Assembly: GCF_900996245.1 (NCBI RefSeq)
Contig: NZ_CAAJGK010000042.1
Span: 1 to 64,000 of the forward strand
DNA from: Paraburkholderia sp. BCC1886
GTDB taxonomy: Bacteria; Pseudomonadota; Gammaproteobacteria; Burkholderiales; Burkholderiaceae
Reading direction: 5' to 3'
DNA: 64,000 bases
In this document: positions 41,918 through 50,912 of the stretch, piece by piece
How the letters are laid out: every line of letters starts with the position of its first letter
Position numbering within the stretch: the stretch's first letter is position 1
The notes under the pieces: generated by a model
What the model was told of the DNA's origin: nothing
The model's database searches: none
Seen by the model: only the letters and a program-made list of their open reading frames with translations
Made by a program: the position numbers and the translations under genes

Positions 41918-43114
41918 TCACTCCTGCCCCATCCAGTTGAGGTCCGCGGCTGCATGCGCGATTCCGTGCTTCTTGAGCAGCTTGCCGAAAGCGCGCCGCT
42001 CCTTGCCCGCAAGAGTCGCGGCGCGCGTGACGTTGCCGCCCGCCACCTGCAATGCATGCGCGAGATAGCGCGACTCGAATTCGGCGATCACCCGGTTCTT
42101 GGCGGTCTTGAAGTCTTCGTGACACTTCTTGGGTGTGGCCGCCACACGGGTTACTTCAGACGCGGGTTGGTCATCCATTCCCGCAGGCGGCGGGATGATG
42201 ATCGTGGCGCCGTCGGCGAGCAGATATTCGCGATACACCAGATTTTCAAGCTCGCGAATATTGCCGGGCCATTCGTAGCGGTTCATCCATTCGAGCGTGC
42301 TGCGGTGAATCGTCTTCGGTCCACGCTCGAAGCGCTCCGTGCATTTTTTCAGAAACGCATCGGCCAGCATCGCGACGTCACCATGACGGTCGCGCAAGCG
42401 CGGCAGCGTGACATACATGATGCGTAACCGGAACAGCAGATCGAGACGGAAAGTGCCTTCGCGAGCGAGCGCCGCGAGATCGGAGTTGGTCGCGGCGATC
42501 AGACGCACGTTGGCCTGCCGGCTCTCCGGACCGCCTAACGGTCGGTATTGATGGTCCTGCAGGAAGCGCAGTAACGATACCTGCGCTTTCAGCGGCAACG
42601 CGTCGATCTCGTCGAGGAACAGCGTCCCGCCTCCGGCGTGGGCGACGAGGCCGACCTGCTCGACGTGCGCATCGGTGAACGCGCCGCGGCGATGGCCGAA
42701 TAATTCGTTTTCCACCAGATCGCCGGGAATCGCCCCGCAGTTGACCGGGACGAACGGGCCGTCGCTTTTGCTGCCGCCGTAGTGAATCGCGCGCGCCGCC
42801 AGTTCCTTGCCGGTACCCGTTTCGCCTTCGATCAGAACGGGCGCGTCGCACCGCGCTATTTTCTCGATCAGCCGGCATGCTTCGAGGAAAGTAAGCGATT
42901 GTCCAATCATCGGGAGCTCACTCCTGCTGACAAGGCCGCTGCTCCGTAGCGGCCTCGGCACGGCGCTACGGCAATCTGGCTGGGGCACAGAGATATCGGT
43001 CGCCGGCGACGGTCCGGATGCGATCACCGGTTGATTCGGGCGCCGAACCGACGACATGGCAAGGTGCTCGAAATCGGATGCAAGGGCAGTGTAATAGGTG
43101 GTCTGATGTTTCAT
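41918..43114 (-). CDS. Sigma54-dependent activator without receiver domain
   Basis: A 398-residue enhancer-binding protein. Only about 68 unstructured-looking residues precede the AAA+ domain, so there is no response-regulator or GAF input. AAA+ motifs: Walker A GETGTGKE (97-104), sigma54-contact loop GAFTDA (144-149, a variant of GAFTGA), Walker B GGGTLFLDEID (161-171), sensor RLIAATNSDL. The C-terminal FIS-type HTH is HALQVAGGNVTRAATLAGKERRAFGKLL. It is encoded next to the eCIS promoter and its two palindromes, so it very likely switches on the operon. Activity must be set by abundance or by a partner protein. Confidence 0.9.
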   Translation of the reverse strand: MKHQTTYYTALASDFEHLAMSSVRRPNQPVIASGPSPATDISVPQPDCRSAVPRPLRSSGLVSRSELPMIGQSLTFLEACRLIEKIARCDAPVLIEGETGTGKELAARAIHYGGSKSDGPFVPVNCGAIPGDLVENELFGHRRGAFTDAHVEQVGLVAHAGGGTLFLDEIDALPLKAQVSLLRFLQDHQYRPLGGPESRQANVRLIAATNSDLAALAREGTFRLDLLFRLRIMYVTLPRLRDRHGDVAMLADAFLKKCTERFERGPKTIHRSTLEWMNRYEWPGNIRELENLVYREYLLADGATIIIPPPAGMDDQPASEVTRVAATPKKCHEDFKTAKNRVIAEFESRYLAHALQVAGGNVTRAATLAGKERRAFGKLLKKHGIAHAAADLNWMGQE

Positions 43115-43166
43115 CGGCCAAGAGGCCGGCGCCTGAAGCCTGGCGTAATCGAAGCGGCATAACCCG

Positions 43167-44042
43167 CTACCTTGCGCGATGCAGCGCGCATGTCAGCGCA
43201 TCGCGCACTGCCTGAAGCAGACGACTGTCCGCATCGTCCTTGCGCGTCACCACGGACAACTGCAGGCTCGGCGGCGACCCGCCCAGCCGGATCGTGCGCA
43301 CTGGATAACGCTCGCACACACCGGGATCGACCATCTGCAGAACCGAGACACCGAGCCCGGCGCTGACCATCGCGACAATTGCCGTCACGCTGTCGAGTTC
43401 GAGCGAGCTGCGCTTACCCGGCATGAGCTGGCGCACGTGACGCGCGCCCATCGCGCCCGTCATCGTGGTGCGGTCGTAGCGGATCCAGTCGTAGCGGCCG
43501 AGCAGTTCATGTATCGAGGATGCTTTTTCGTCGGGTGGCGCGATCATCACCAGTTCGCGACGCAATAGCGGATACCACGCGAGGCCCGCCACCCGTCCGC
43601 GCTCGGGCTGTGCTGCCACCGCTGCATCCAGCACGCCGGCTTTCACATCGTCGATCAATCCCGAACTGCGGCCTCGCTGCGGTCGCAACAGCAGGCGCGG
43701 ATGCGCCTCGCGTAGCTGACGCATCGTGCCTGGCAGCACTAGCGGCTGAATCGATTCGATCAGACCCAGCTTGACGGTGCCTTCGACCACCACCGTATTG
43801 CGGCGTCGCAACGCTTCCATCTGCTGCAGGCCTTCGCGCATGGCCGCCATGACCTGATGCGCCATCGCCGTCGGCTGCACCTGCAATCCGCCGCGGCTGA
43901 AAAGCGGCTGGCCCAGATACTGTTCAAGGTGTTTCATCTGCATGCTCACCGCGCTCGGCGTCAGGTTCATGACGACGGCCGCCGCCGCAAAAGAACCTTC
44001 CGAAATCACCGCGCCGAGCGTCTGGAACGATTCGAGCCTCAT
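43167..44042 (-). CDS. LysR-type transcriptional regulator
   Basis: A 291-residue LTTR. The N-terminal HTH lies at about residues 3-60 (GSFAAAAVVMNLTPSAVSMQMKHLEQYLG). The substrate-binding domain from about 88 has GTVKLGLIESIQPLVLPGTM and the C-terminal ADSRLLQAVRDAL. ATG was chosen over an upstream in-frame TTG. Divergent from the dioxygenase gene with 99 bases between them, so it should regulate dioxygenase plus permease. Confidence 0.9.
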   Translation of the reverse strand: MRLESFQTLGAVISEGSFAAAAVVMNLTPSAVSMQMKHLEQYLGQPLFSRGGLQVQPTAMAHQVMAAMREGLQQMEALRRRNTVVVEGTVKLGLIESIQPLVLPGTMRQLREAHPRLLLRPQRGRSSGLIDDVKAGVLDAAVAAQPERGRVAGLAWYPLLRRELVMIAPPDEKASSIHELLGRYDWIRYDRTTMTGAMGARHVRQLMPGKRSSLELDSVTAIVAMVSAGLGVSVLQMVDPGVCERYPVRTIRLGGSPPSLQLSVVTRKDDADSRLLQAVRDALTCALHRAR

Positions 44043-44061
44043 CAACTTTCCTTATGAACGG

Positions 44062-44078
44062 AGTGAAATAAAGTCACT
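44062..44078. promoter_or_regulatory. LysR-type operator candidate
   Basis: AGTGA and TCACT arms are separated by 7 bases (AATAAAG), in the divergent gap of the LysR gene and dioxygenase gene. TTGACT follows at 44083 and TATACT at 44101 on the rightward strand. The 12-base spacing is too short for a normal promoter, so only the operator is proposed. Confidence 0.45.
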
Positions 44079-44141
44079 TTTGTTGACTATCCGCCGAGCC
44101 TATACTTTTTTCAACACAACGACATCCGGAGACACTGCTTC

Positions 44142-45263
44142 ATGTACACCTTCAGACCTGTTCCGTGGCTAGCGGCCGAGGCAGACAACGACACGTCGTG
44201 GATCCAGCGCCTGAGCGCCGACGAAGTCGCCGGGTTCGACGCCGCGCTCGCGCATGCGAAAGCGCTCGAGCGGCCGCTTCTGGAACTGACGCCCGCTGAT
44301 TTCCCGCTGCCCGCGGTGTCGCGCGACGCACTCAGGCGGGCGCTCGACACCACGCAGGCGCGCTGGGGCATGTGTCTGCTCAAGGGTTTTCCCGTGGAAC
44401 GCTGGAGCGAGGACGAGACGCGCCTCGCGTACTGGGGAATGGGCCTGCACCTGGGCGTGGCGCGCACACAGAATCGCGCGAGCGATATTCTCAACGACGT
44501 CCGCGACGTCGGCTCGGTCTACAAGGCCACCAACGGCCGGGGCTACAACACCAACGCGTCGCTCGACTTCCATATGGATTCCTGCGACGTGGTCGGTCTG
44601 CTGTGCCGCCGCGCTGCGCGGCAAGGCGGAGAGAGCAAGGTGGTCAGCTCGATGGCCGTGTTCGACGAAATGCAGCGTCGACGGCCGGATCTCGCCGAAG
44701 TTCTGCGCGGGCCGTTCTACTTCAGCTATCAGGGCGCGCAGGACGCGGCGCAACCGCCCTACTACTGCTGCCCGATCATCGGCAACCAGCCGGACTGCTT
44801 TGCGATGCGCACGAACCGCAAGAACATCGTCGCCGCTCAACGCGATTTCGACGACGTGCCGCGACTGTCCGATGCGCAGAGTGAAGCACTCGATCTGCTC
44901 GACGAACTGATGATCGACCCGCGCTTCTGCTTCTCGATGTCGCTCGAACCGGGCGACCTGCAGTTGCTGAACAATTACGTGACGATCCACTCGCGCACGA
45001 GCTTCGACGACTATGAAGAGCCCGACAGGAAGCGGCACTTGTTGCGCCTGTGGCTCGGCATCCCCGATGCCCAGCCGCTGCCTGAGAACTGGCTCGAATA
45101 TTTCGGCGACGTGCGGGCGGGTGCGGTTCGCGGCGGCTTGCGCGGCAGTCATCGTTCGGCGGCCTTCGAGGCGTACGAGATTCGCCAGGCGGCGTATATG
45201 GGGATGGCGCTGAAAGAATGGGCGCCGATAGCGTCTTCATCGCCTTCAGTGGTGACGGTCTGA
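44142..45263 (+). CDS. TauD/TfdA-type Fe(II)/2-oxoglutarate dioxygenase
   Basis: A 373-residue member of the TauD/TfdA superfamily. Iron ligands are visible as LDFHMDSCD (H144, D146) and VTIHSRTSF (H282). The oxoglutarate-binding Arg is in RKRHLLRLWL (about R296/R301). ARWGMCLLKGFPVE is the usual N-terminal strand. It would hydroxylate or oxidatively cleave an organic acid, using oxygen and 2-oxoglutarate. It is divergent from LysR and followed by an MFS aromatic-acid-type permease, so the three form a small uptake-and-oxidation unit. The substrate cannot be read from sequence. Confidence 0.85.
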   Translation: MYTFRPVPWLAAEADNDTSWIQRLSADEVAGFDAALAHAKALERPLLELTPADFPLPAVSRDALRRALDTTQARWGMCLLKGFPVERWSEDETRLAYWGMGLHLGVARTQNRASDILNDVRDVGSVYKATNGRGYNTNASLDFHMDSCDVVGLLCRRAARQGGESKVVSSMAVFDEMQRRRPDLAEVLRGPFYFSYQGAQDAAQPPYYCCPIIGNQPDCFAMRTNRKNIVAAQRDFDDVPRLSDAQSEALDLLDELMIDPRFCFSMSLEPGDLQLLNNYVTIHSRTSFDDYEEPDRKRHLLRLWLGIPDAQPLPENWLEYFGDVRAGAVRGGLRGSHRSAAFEAYEIRQAAYMGMALKEWAPIASSSPSVVTV

Positions 45264-45370
45264 TCGATTACGGCCTGCCGGCGATCGCCGCGATCATCGC
45301 GGACGCCGCACGGATGGTTCGTCGATGCAAGATATGCAGGAACTGGGCGACTGGCGTCGCGCCGCTGTGC

Positions 45371-45395
45371 AGCCGGTTCGTCGATCGAACCGGCT
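45371..45395. repeat. Strong stem-loop between dioxygenase and permease genes
   Basis: Perfect 10-base arms AGCCGGTTCG and CGAACCGGCT with a TCGAT loop. No T-run follows, so it is more likely an mRNA-stability or attenuation hairpin than a classical terminator. The unit GGTTCGTCGAT also occurs about 60 bases upstream. Confidence 0.5.
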
Positions 45396-45446
45396 GACGC
45401 CCGACGACACAGCACGGCCCCACCATAAGATAAATACGGAGACGAC

Positions 45447-46829
45447 ATGGCATCAGCGGAATCCATCGGCCTGCGGCTGGACGCATTGCCGCTCAGCGCA
45501 TTTCATCGGCGCATGCTGTGGCTGATCGCGGCCGGCATGTTCTTCGACAGTTTCGACATCACGCTCGCGGGCTCCGTGCTCGGCGCGCTCGTGCATGGCG
45601 GCATGTCGAACCTGCGGCTCAACGGCTTTTTCATCTCGTCCACTTTTATCGGCATGGCGATCGGCGGCAGTCTCGCGGGACTGCTCGGCGATCGCTTCGG
45701 ACGCCGCTTTACCTACCAGGCGAATCTGCTGGTGTTCGGGCTGGCTTCGGTCGCGGCCGGCTTCGCGTCCTCCATGCCGTGGCTGATTGCATTGCGGCTG
45801 ATCATGGGCGTCGGGCTCGGCGCGGAGATCGTCGTCGGCTATTCGACGTTGATCGAAATCATTCCTCCGAAGCATCGCGGACGCTACTCGGCCCTGCTCG
45901 CGCTGGTCACGAACAGCGCGCTATTCGTGTCGTCGCTGGCGGGCTATTTTCTGATTCCGCTATGGGGCTGGCGGTCGATGTTCTTCGTCTCCGGCGCGGG
46001 CGCGCTGCTCGTCTGGGTCGCGCGCAAGTCGATGCCCGAATCGCCTCGCTGGCTCGCGGGTGAAGGTCGGCTCGACGAAGCCGACCGGATCGTCGCGAAG
46101 ATCGAGGCCGATATTCATGGGGCGGATTATCGTGCGCCCGAAACGCCGCCCACGCTGATGGAACACACACCGATGCCGCCGCTGTCCGTGCTGTTCTCAC
46201 GCGAAATCTGGACGCGCACGCTGGTCGGTACGACCATTTCGGTCGTGATCGGCATTGCGATTTACAGCTTCGTCACGTGGGTGCCGACGTTTCTGCTGAA
46301 ACAGGGCTTGAGCCTGTCGTCGTCGCTCGGTTACAGCATGTTGATGTCGCTCGGCGGACCGGTTGGCGCCGGCATCGGCGTGCTCTGTACGGACCGGTTC
46401 GGGCGGCGCCGCTGCATCACCATCGCGTCGCTGATCGGCGCGGCGATGGGCGTCAGCTACGCGCTGTCGACTTCGCCGATGATGGCCGCGGTGATGGGCT
46501 TCCTGCTGTTCTGCTGCTTGTATGCGATCGTCGCACTGGCGGTCGCGTGCTATATCCCTGAACTGTTCGGCACGCGCTACCGGCTTCGCGGCAACGGATT
46601 CTGCGCGGTGGTCGGTCGGATTGCATCGTTCTGCGCACCGGGTATCACGCTACTGGTTTATCAGGCGGGTGGGATTCGCTACGTGGCGTTCAGTGTGGCC
46701 ATGCTGCTCGTGCTGCAGGCGCTGGTGGTGTTCGGTTTCGGTGTCGAGACCCGCTCGCGCTCGCTCGAAGTGATCGAGGAAGCGTCCGGCTCGCTTGAAC
46801 CGGTCGTTGCGCAGTTTTCGCGCAGATGA
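45447..46829 (+). CDS. MFS transporter, aromatic-acid:H+ symporter type
   Basis: A 460-residue permease with 12 predicted membrane segments. The first helix has AAGMFFDSFDITLAGSVLGAL, the Asp-rich signature of the aromatic-acid/H+ symporter and metabolite/H+ symporter families. Loop motif GDRFGRRFTYQ and CTDRFGRRRC follow in the two halves. Ribosome site GGAGACG precedes the ATG. Located 183 bases after the dioxygenase gene, presumably importing its substrate. A paralogue lies in the C5-dicarboxylate operon on the other side of the replication origin. Confidence 0.88.
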   Translation: MASAESIGLRLDALPLSAFHRRMLWLIAAGMFFDSFDITLAGSVLGALVHGGMSNLRLNGFFISSTFIGMAIGGSLAGLLGDRFGRRFTYQANLLVFGLASVAAGFASSMPWLIALRLIMGVGLGAEIVVGYSTLIEIIPPKHRGRYSALLALVTNSALFVSSLAGYFLIPLWGWRSMFFVSGAGALLVWVARKSMPESPRWLAGEGRLDEADRIVAKIEADIHGADYRAPETPPTLMEHTPMPPLSVLFSREIWTRTLVGTTISVVIGIAIYSFVTWVPTFLLKQGLSLSSSLGYSMLMSLGGPVGAGIGVLCTDRFGRRRCITIASLIGAAMGVSYALSTSPMMAAVMGFLLFCCLYAIVALAVACYIPELFGTRYRLRGNGFCAVVGRIASFCAPGITLLVYQAGGIRYVAFSVAMLLVLQALVVFGFGVETRSRSLEVIEEASGSLEPVVAQFSRR

Positions 46830-46986
46830 TTCCGCGCGACTCATTCGGCACGGCTTCATTACGCGTTTTGTAGTGGGTCTATCGGGGGGATGGGCCTAGC
46901 TCTCGCTTTGTCTCGCGATCTGCAACAATCTATTCAGGTATTAAGTATTTACCCTAACACGCAACCTCCCTAGACTACGTCCATGG

Positions 46987-47011
46987 GTTGCAGACAAACG
47001 TTGTTTGCAAC
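46987..47011. repeat. Inverted repeat in the DUF4148 leader
   Basis: GTTGCA and TGCAAC arms flank a 13-base centre that is itself imperfectly symmetrical (GACAAAC/GTTGTT). It is located 33 bases before the start codon, so it may form a 5'-leader hairpin or an operator. Confidence 0.35.
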
Positions 47012-47043
47012 GCCACATAAAACAATTTCTGGAGGTAGTTACC

Positions 47044-47376
47044 ATGAACTCGCTCATCAAGGCTGTTGCTGTTGCACTCGTCCTCGCTGCTCCGGTTGCA
47101 TCGTTCGCACAATCGAACCAGCCGCTCACCCGCGCAGAAGTTCGCGCTCAGTTGATTCAGGTAGAAAAAGCCGGTTATCGTCCGGGCGTGTCCGATCCGT
47201 ATTATCCGACCGACATCCAGGCTGCCGAAGCACGGGTTGCTGCACAGAATCCGGTTGCTCAAGCTGATCAGTCTGGCTTCGGTGGTGTCGTGAGCGGTTC
47301 GTCGGCTTCGGGTGTCCGCAGCCACGGCAACGCCGCAGTCGGTACCGACGCGCATTCGGTGTACTTCGGTCAATAA
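47044..47376 (+). CDS. DUF4148 exported small protein
   Basis: A 110-residue protein with signal peptide MNSLIKAVAVALVLAAPVASFAQ and the DUF4148 pattern LTRAEVRAQLIQVEKAGYRPGVSDPYYPTDIQAAEARVAAQN directly behind it. DUF4148 proteins are abundant, multicopy periplasmic proteins of Burkholderiaceae with no known biochemical role, often stress- or biofilm-responsive. A strong GGAGG ribosome site occurs 8 bases before the ATG. Single-gene unit. Confidence 0.9.
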   Translation: MNSLIKAVAVALVLAAPVASFAQSNQPLTRAEVRAQLIQVEKAGYRPGVSDPYYPTDIQAAEARVAAQNPVAQADQSGFGGVVSGSSASGVRSHGNAAVGTDAHSVYFGQ

Positions 47377-47421
47377 GCTTCGAAGTCGCTCGATAAAGTA
47401 AGCGTCTCACTTCGTCTCACC

Positions 47422-47462
47422 CAACGGGTTCGCCGCCGGATACGCCGACAGCGAACCCGTTG
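47422..47462. terminator. Hairpin behind the DUF4148 gene
   Basis: 12-base arms CAACGGGTTCGC and GCGAACCCGTTG with a 17-base loop, 46 bases after the stop codon. There is no immediate T-run, so termination is plausible but not certain; it may protect the transcript. Confidence 0.45.
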
Positions 47463-47643
47463 CGTCGCAATACCTCCACTGCCAGATGATCTGGTGGTTT
47501 CGCCCGGCGTTTTTCTCTGGGCTCTTTTTCCCCATCTCTCTATCGCCACGGTCCTAACGGTGCTTTGACCGGCTCGATTATCATCATGGCGTTCCCCACC
47601 GCAGTCCGGGCCTCCTATCCGTTTCGTCCTGCCCCCTACGCAC

Positions 47644-48135
47644 ATGACAGCATCGACGTCCCATCCTTCGTCCGGCACCGCCCTCGCACGACTGAAAGCG
47701 CTCGGCCTCGCGTTGCCAAAAGTGCCGTCTCCGCGCGGCGCGTTCAAACCCTTCTCCCGCTACGGTCAGCTGATTTTTTTGTCAGGGCAGATTTGCGAGT
47801 GGGAAGGCGAGGTGAAATTCTCGGGGCCAGTAGGCGAGGTCCACGATCTGAAGGCCGGGCAGCAGGCCGCCCAGATCTGCGCCCTCAATCTTCTTGCGTC
47901 CTTACACCTCGCACTCGACGGCGATCTCGATCGCGTCGTGTGTTGCCAGCGCGTCGGCGGATTCGTGTATGCGACGCCGGGGTATCCCGATGTGCCCAAG
48001 GTGATCAACGGTGCCTCCGATCTGTTCTTCGAAGTGTTCGGAGAACGCGGTAGACATGCGCGCACGGCAGTTGGGGTTGCTTCGCTTCCTGCCGCCGCGG
48101 CTGTCGAAGTCGAGGCGATTTTCGAGGTTCGCTAA
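47644..48135 (+). CDS. RidA/YjgF-family protein
   Basis: A 163-residue RidA superfamily protein of the longer type (about 150-160 residues). Typical segments: GQLIFLSGQICEWEGEVKFSGPVGEVHDLKAGQQAAQICALNLLASL (about 41-87) and the C-terminal ARTAVGVASLPAAAAVEVEAIFEV. The Arg of canonical RidA deaminases (in R-x-x-x-x-AxLPxxAxVEIE) corresponds to R/T at HARTAVGVASLP. Could act on imines/enamines; members of this subclass are mostly uncharacterised. Convergent with the cupin gene. Confidence 0.85.
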   Translation: MTASTSHPSSGTALARLKALGLALPKVPSPRGAFKPFSRYGQLIFLSGQICEWEGEVKFSGPVGEVHDLKAGQQAAQICALNLLASLHLALDGDLDRVVCCQRVGGFVYATPGYPDVPKVINGASDLFFEVFGERGRHARTAVGVASLPAAAAVEVEAIFEVR

Positions 48136-48190
48136 CCGCTAATCGCTAACCGCTGTCCGGCGCCCCGCTCAGCGTGTTGGCGTGGGCCAC

Positions 48191-48841
48191 TCAGCCGACC
48201 GCCTGCGTCGCGCGTTGCATATGCGTCGCGTTATACCGCACGACTTTCCCCGTGCCCGGTTCGAAGCCGAGACGTCCCGTCAAGCTCTCCAACGGCCGAC
48301 CGTAAAGATGGAAGTGCAGCGTCGGTTCGGCACCACCGACGTGGATGCTATGAATGTCATCGGGCAGGAACGCGATCGGCACGCCCGGGCGCACCACCAC
48401 CTCCTGCACCAGTTGCAGCCTGGCGCTATCCGCGTCACGGCCGTCGTCGATCCGCCGATAGATGCGATTCAGTTCCGCTCCTTCGATCGCGGCAATCACG
48501 GCCCACGTATCGTGGTTATGGGGAATCGTCGTCTTGCCCGGCAGCAACGAATTTAGATAAAGCGCGAAGCCGTCTTCGTCCGGATTGAGCCGGTAGCGCG
48601 TCGACGTGTCGCCGCTGCCAGGCTGCGGCGGCGGAAAGTCGGCCGCATCGAACAGCGAGTGGTGCGTCGCGAGTTCCACCAGCCGCTCGCTGAGCGAATC
48701 CAGCGCGGCGCGCGTGACGCCCTTCTCCGAAATGATCCGGCGTGCGTCGGCAAGCAGCGCCTCGACGGCTTCGCGGCGCCCGGTGCGGACGGTCTCGCTG
48801 GTTTCGTGAGTGATCGTGGTGGTGGTGATAGTGGTGGTCAT
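48191..48841 (-). CDS. Cysteine-dioxygenase-like cupin protein
   Basis: A 216-residue cupin of the cysteine dioxygenase type. Metal-site pattern: PHNHDTWAVIAAIEGAE (two His of the 3-His facial triad, about residues 103-105) and the third His in PDDIHSIHVGG (about 168). It would oxidise a thiol such as cysteine or 3-mercaptopropionate using Fe and oxygen. The N-terminus has an unusual Thr-rich start (MTTTITTTTIT) encoded by a GTG/GT-rich repeat. The start could lie further in. Confidence 0.8.
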   Translation of the reverse strand: MTTTITTTTITHETSETVRTGRREAVEALLADARRIISEKGVTRAALDSLSERLVELATHHSLFDAADFPPPQPGSGDTSTRYRLNPDEDGFALYLNSLLPGKTTIPHNHDTWAVIAAIEGAELNRIYRRIDDGRDADSARLQLVQEVVVRPGVPIAFLPDDIHSIHVGGAEPTLHFHLYGRPLESLTGRLGFEPGTGKVVRYNATHMQRATQAVG

Positions 48842-49276
48842 GGTCCGGCGAATAGAACGCGGAAATAAGGGGACATGCTTGTGTTCGCCCAGCCGCACGT
48901 CATCTTAGGAATATTTATCGGGTTCGTGAACCAAGGAATGCTTAGAAACTTATCGGTGGGCCCGCTAAGTGAACTCCGCTGCGCCACAGAGTGGGGTGAG
49001 GTTTCCTGAACTAACACGTCGTCAACATATCGGGCGTGAATACGTCGTCGATTGGTTACGTTCACGCGCCGCTAGTCGAGTGGGGGCTTTTCACAAATGT
49101 TGCGTCGCGCAGCGGCAGTTCCGGATCGCATGAGCGCTCTCGCGCCGGGAACTCGAATTGTTCTGCGTTGCGGAGATCAGGTCGTGGAACATCATGGCGG
49201 CGTGCTTGTTGATGTAGCGGGTTATGGTCCGGTGCCGTGGGCCAGTCTTGTGCCCTGCTGCGCCTACATCTTCACG
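48842..49276. other. Intergenic region behind the replication initiator gene
   Basis: 435 bases between the cupin start and the initiator stop. No supported gene. One iteron-like GGGGTGAG occurs near 48,993. The left part should contain the cupin promoter. No obvious T-tailed hairpin marks the end of the initiator gene. Confidence 0.4.
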
Positions 49277-50653
49277 CTAGCGATTGACGGCGGGCTTCAC
49301 CTTGTTGAATACATAGCCGGCGAACCCGTCCTTGAGGTCGGGGTACTGCTGGATGATTGCTTCGGCCAGTTCGGCGACAGGATCGATACCCAGGCGGCGC
49401 AGTGTCAGCCGGCCGGCCGGCGTGCCTTTATAGGTCCTGCGCCAGTCCTCTCGCTGCTTCTGCGTGGCCGCTTCGTAGGCTTCCCATCCGCGCCGGATTT
49501 CGTCGACCATACGGTCCTGCGCGCGCACGTTCTGCGCGGCGATTCGCAGTGCCATCCGCGTGTGCTGCTGTTCTTTTTCTTCGCTCTCACGTCTGGACGA
49601 CATGGCGATCGTTTCCTGAGTTTCGACCATCTGGCGCTCGGCGTCGGAGACGACCCATTGCTCTTTCAGTGCTTTCATGAAAAAGCCGGCCGGGCTTTTC
49701 GAGACCTTTCCCATCTTAAGGCTGAAGCGCGTTCGCTCGATCGCCTGTTCGAGTCGCTCATCGGTGTAGGTGTCGCGATCCGCGGCAATCTGATTCAACT
49801 GCGCGCTGGACAGCCCGATCTCCTGCTTCAGGGTCTTGTAGAGTTCCTGGGCCTGCTCGTGCGTATGCAGCACGCGCTCGGCCATTTCCTTGCGCTGAAT
49901 CCGGAAACGCAGACGGCCGATTTTTCGCGAGCCGGGTTCGTTACGCGTCTCGTAGGCGAGCGTCAGGTCAGAGACTTCATTGATCTGCTCGGTAGCCGGC
50001 GCGAGCCAATCGCGCTTGAAATATTTGAATTCCTGCGCTTTCGCACCGATCGCTCCCTGCCACGAACGCAGCTCGTCGAGTTCGAACCAGCCGGTGATAC
50101 CTTCGTCCGCGTACGGGAGCAGGTGGTCGTACATAACCCGCGCGTAGCTGAGCGTAAAAAGCGAGGTGATGCGCAAGCTCAGCCAGTGCGACTTGCCTGG
50201 ACCACGGATTATCCCGATCAGATCAGGCGGAACCCGGAACTGAAAGCGGCCACCCGCGTACGAGATGCGACCGATCAGCTGGACCGATCCGAAGGGTTTG
50301 ACGCCGTCTGCGTCTGGCGACGCGGTCGCCTGAATCAGCGCGCGCTGGGATTCGGTGATGACCTGTTCGAGGTGCGCGTTGTTGCGACTCGAATAGCGCA
50401 TCAGCCATTTGAAGTAGTCGAGTTCGACGTCGTACAGGTCGCGGACCTGCTCCTCCTGCGCAACGATAAAATACGCGGCGTCGATCAGACGGCGCGCAGC
50501 AACGCCCAGGTCGATAATCCGGATCAGAACGTTCTTGCGCGCGAAGCCAATGTCGGAGCGTGCCGCATCGAGCGGCAGCCCTTGTGCGTTCGTGTCGTCG
50601 AATAGCGCCAGCGCCAGTTGTCTGGACGTGGCCACCTGCCCTGCTGTCGCCAT
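49277..50653 (-). CDS. Plasmid/chromid replication initiation protein
   Basis: A 458-residue initiator of the large RepB/Rep_3-like group used by secondary replicons of Burkholderiaceae. The N-terminal half has the winged-helix type pattern (LIDAAYFIVAQEEQVRDLYDVELDYFKWLMRYSSRNN; SYAGGRFQFRVPPDLIGIIRGP; LTSLFTLSYARVMYDHLLPYA). The C-terminal half is long and helical, with basic Glu/Lys/Arg-rich stretches (RMVDEIRRGWEAYEAATQKQREDWRRTYKG). GGGAGG is 4 bases before the ATG. It is divergent from parAB, and the space between them contains iterons it most likely binds. Confidence 0.85.
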   Translation of the reverse strand: MATAGQVATSRQLALALFDDTNAQGLPLDAARSDIGFARKNVLIRIIDLGVAARRLIDAAYFIVAQEEQVRDLYDVELDYFKWLMRYSSRNNAHLEQVITESQRALIQATASPDADGVKPFGSVQLIGRISYAGGRFQFRVPPDLIGIIRGPGKSHWLSLRITSLFTLSYARVMYDHLLPYADEGITGWFELDELRSWQGAIGAKAQEFKYFKRDWLAPATEQINEVSDLTLAYETRNEPGSRKIGRLRFRIQRKEMAERVLHTHEQAQELYKTLKQEIGLSSAQLNQIAADRDTYTDERLEQAIERTRFSLKMGKVSKSPAGFFMKALKEQWVVSDAERQMVETQETIAMSSRRESEEKEQQHTRMALRIAAQNVRAQDRMVDEIRRGWEAYEAATQKQREDWRRTYKGTPAGRLTLRRLGIDPVAELAEAIIQQYPDLKDGFAGYVFNKVKPAVNR

Positions 50654-50730
50654 TGCGCCTCCCTGCCCGCTGGTTTCATCGATGTGGCGGTACGGTAACG
50701 AGAGCAAAGTGCGCTGTCAACACAGATCAC

Positions 50731-50912
50731 CTCACCTTGGTTGGGTGGTTTTCACAAAACGCCTCACCTACCCTGAACCCGGTACACATTTCATCTCACC
50801 TATGCGGCCAGGAAACCTCACCTTGCCAGCACTATCTGTCTCACCTTGCCGTTGTAAACACTGCACTTTGCTGCTCAATTAACATCACCTTCGGCACAAA
50901 TCGCCTCACTTT
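50731..50912. repeat. Replication origin: seven phased iterons
   Basis: Direct repeats of CTCACCTT or a close variant begin at 50731, 50763, 50795, 50817, 50840, 50884 and 50905. The distances are 32, 32, 22, 23, 44 and 21 bases, all close to whole numbers of helical turns. They lie upstream of the initiator gene start. This is the usual design of an iteron origin that also represses the rep promoter. Confidence 0.75.

Noticed and set aside
44083..44106. TTGACT and TATACT as a promoter of the dioxygenase gene
   Set aside because: Spacing of 12 bases is too short for sigma70 promoters.
48993..49000. GGGGTGAG as an additional iteron left of the initiator gene
   Set aside because: Single, degenerate and far from the phased array; chance occurrence is likely.
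49097..50605. 502-codon plus-strand frame opposite the replication initiator
   Set aside because: Shadow of the initiator gene; composition (Arg/Leu/Phe-rich, no domain) and lack of a ribosome site argue against it.
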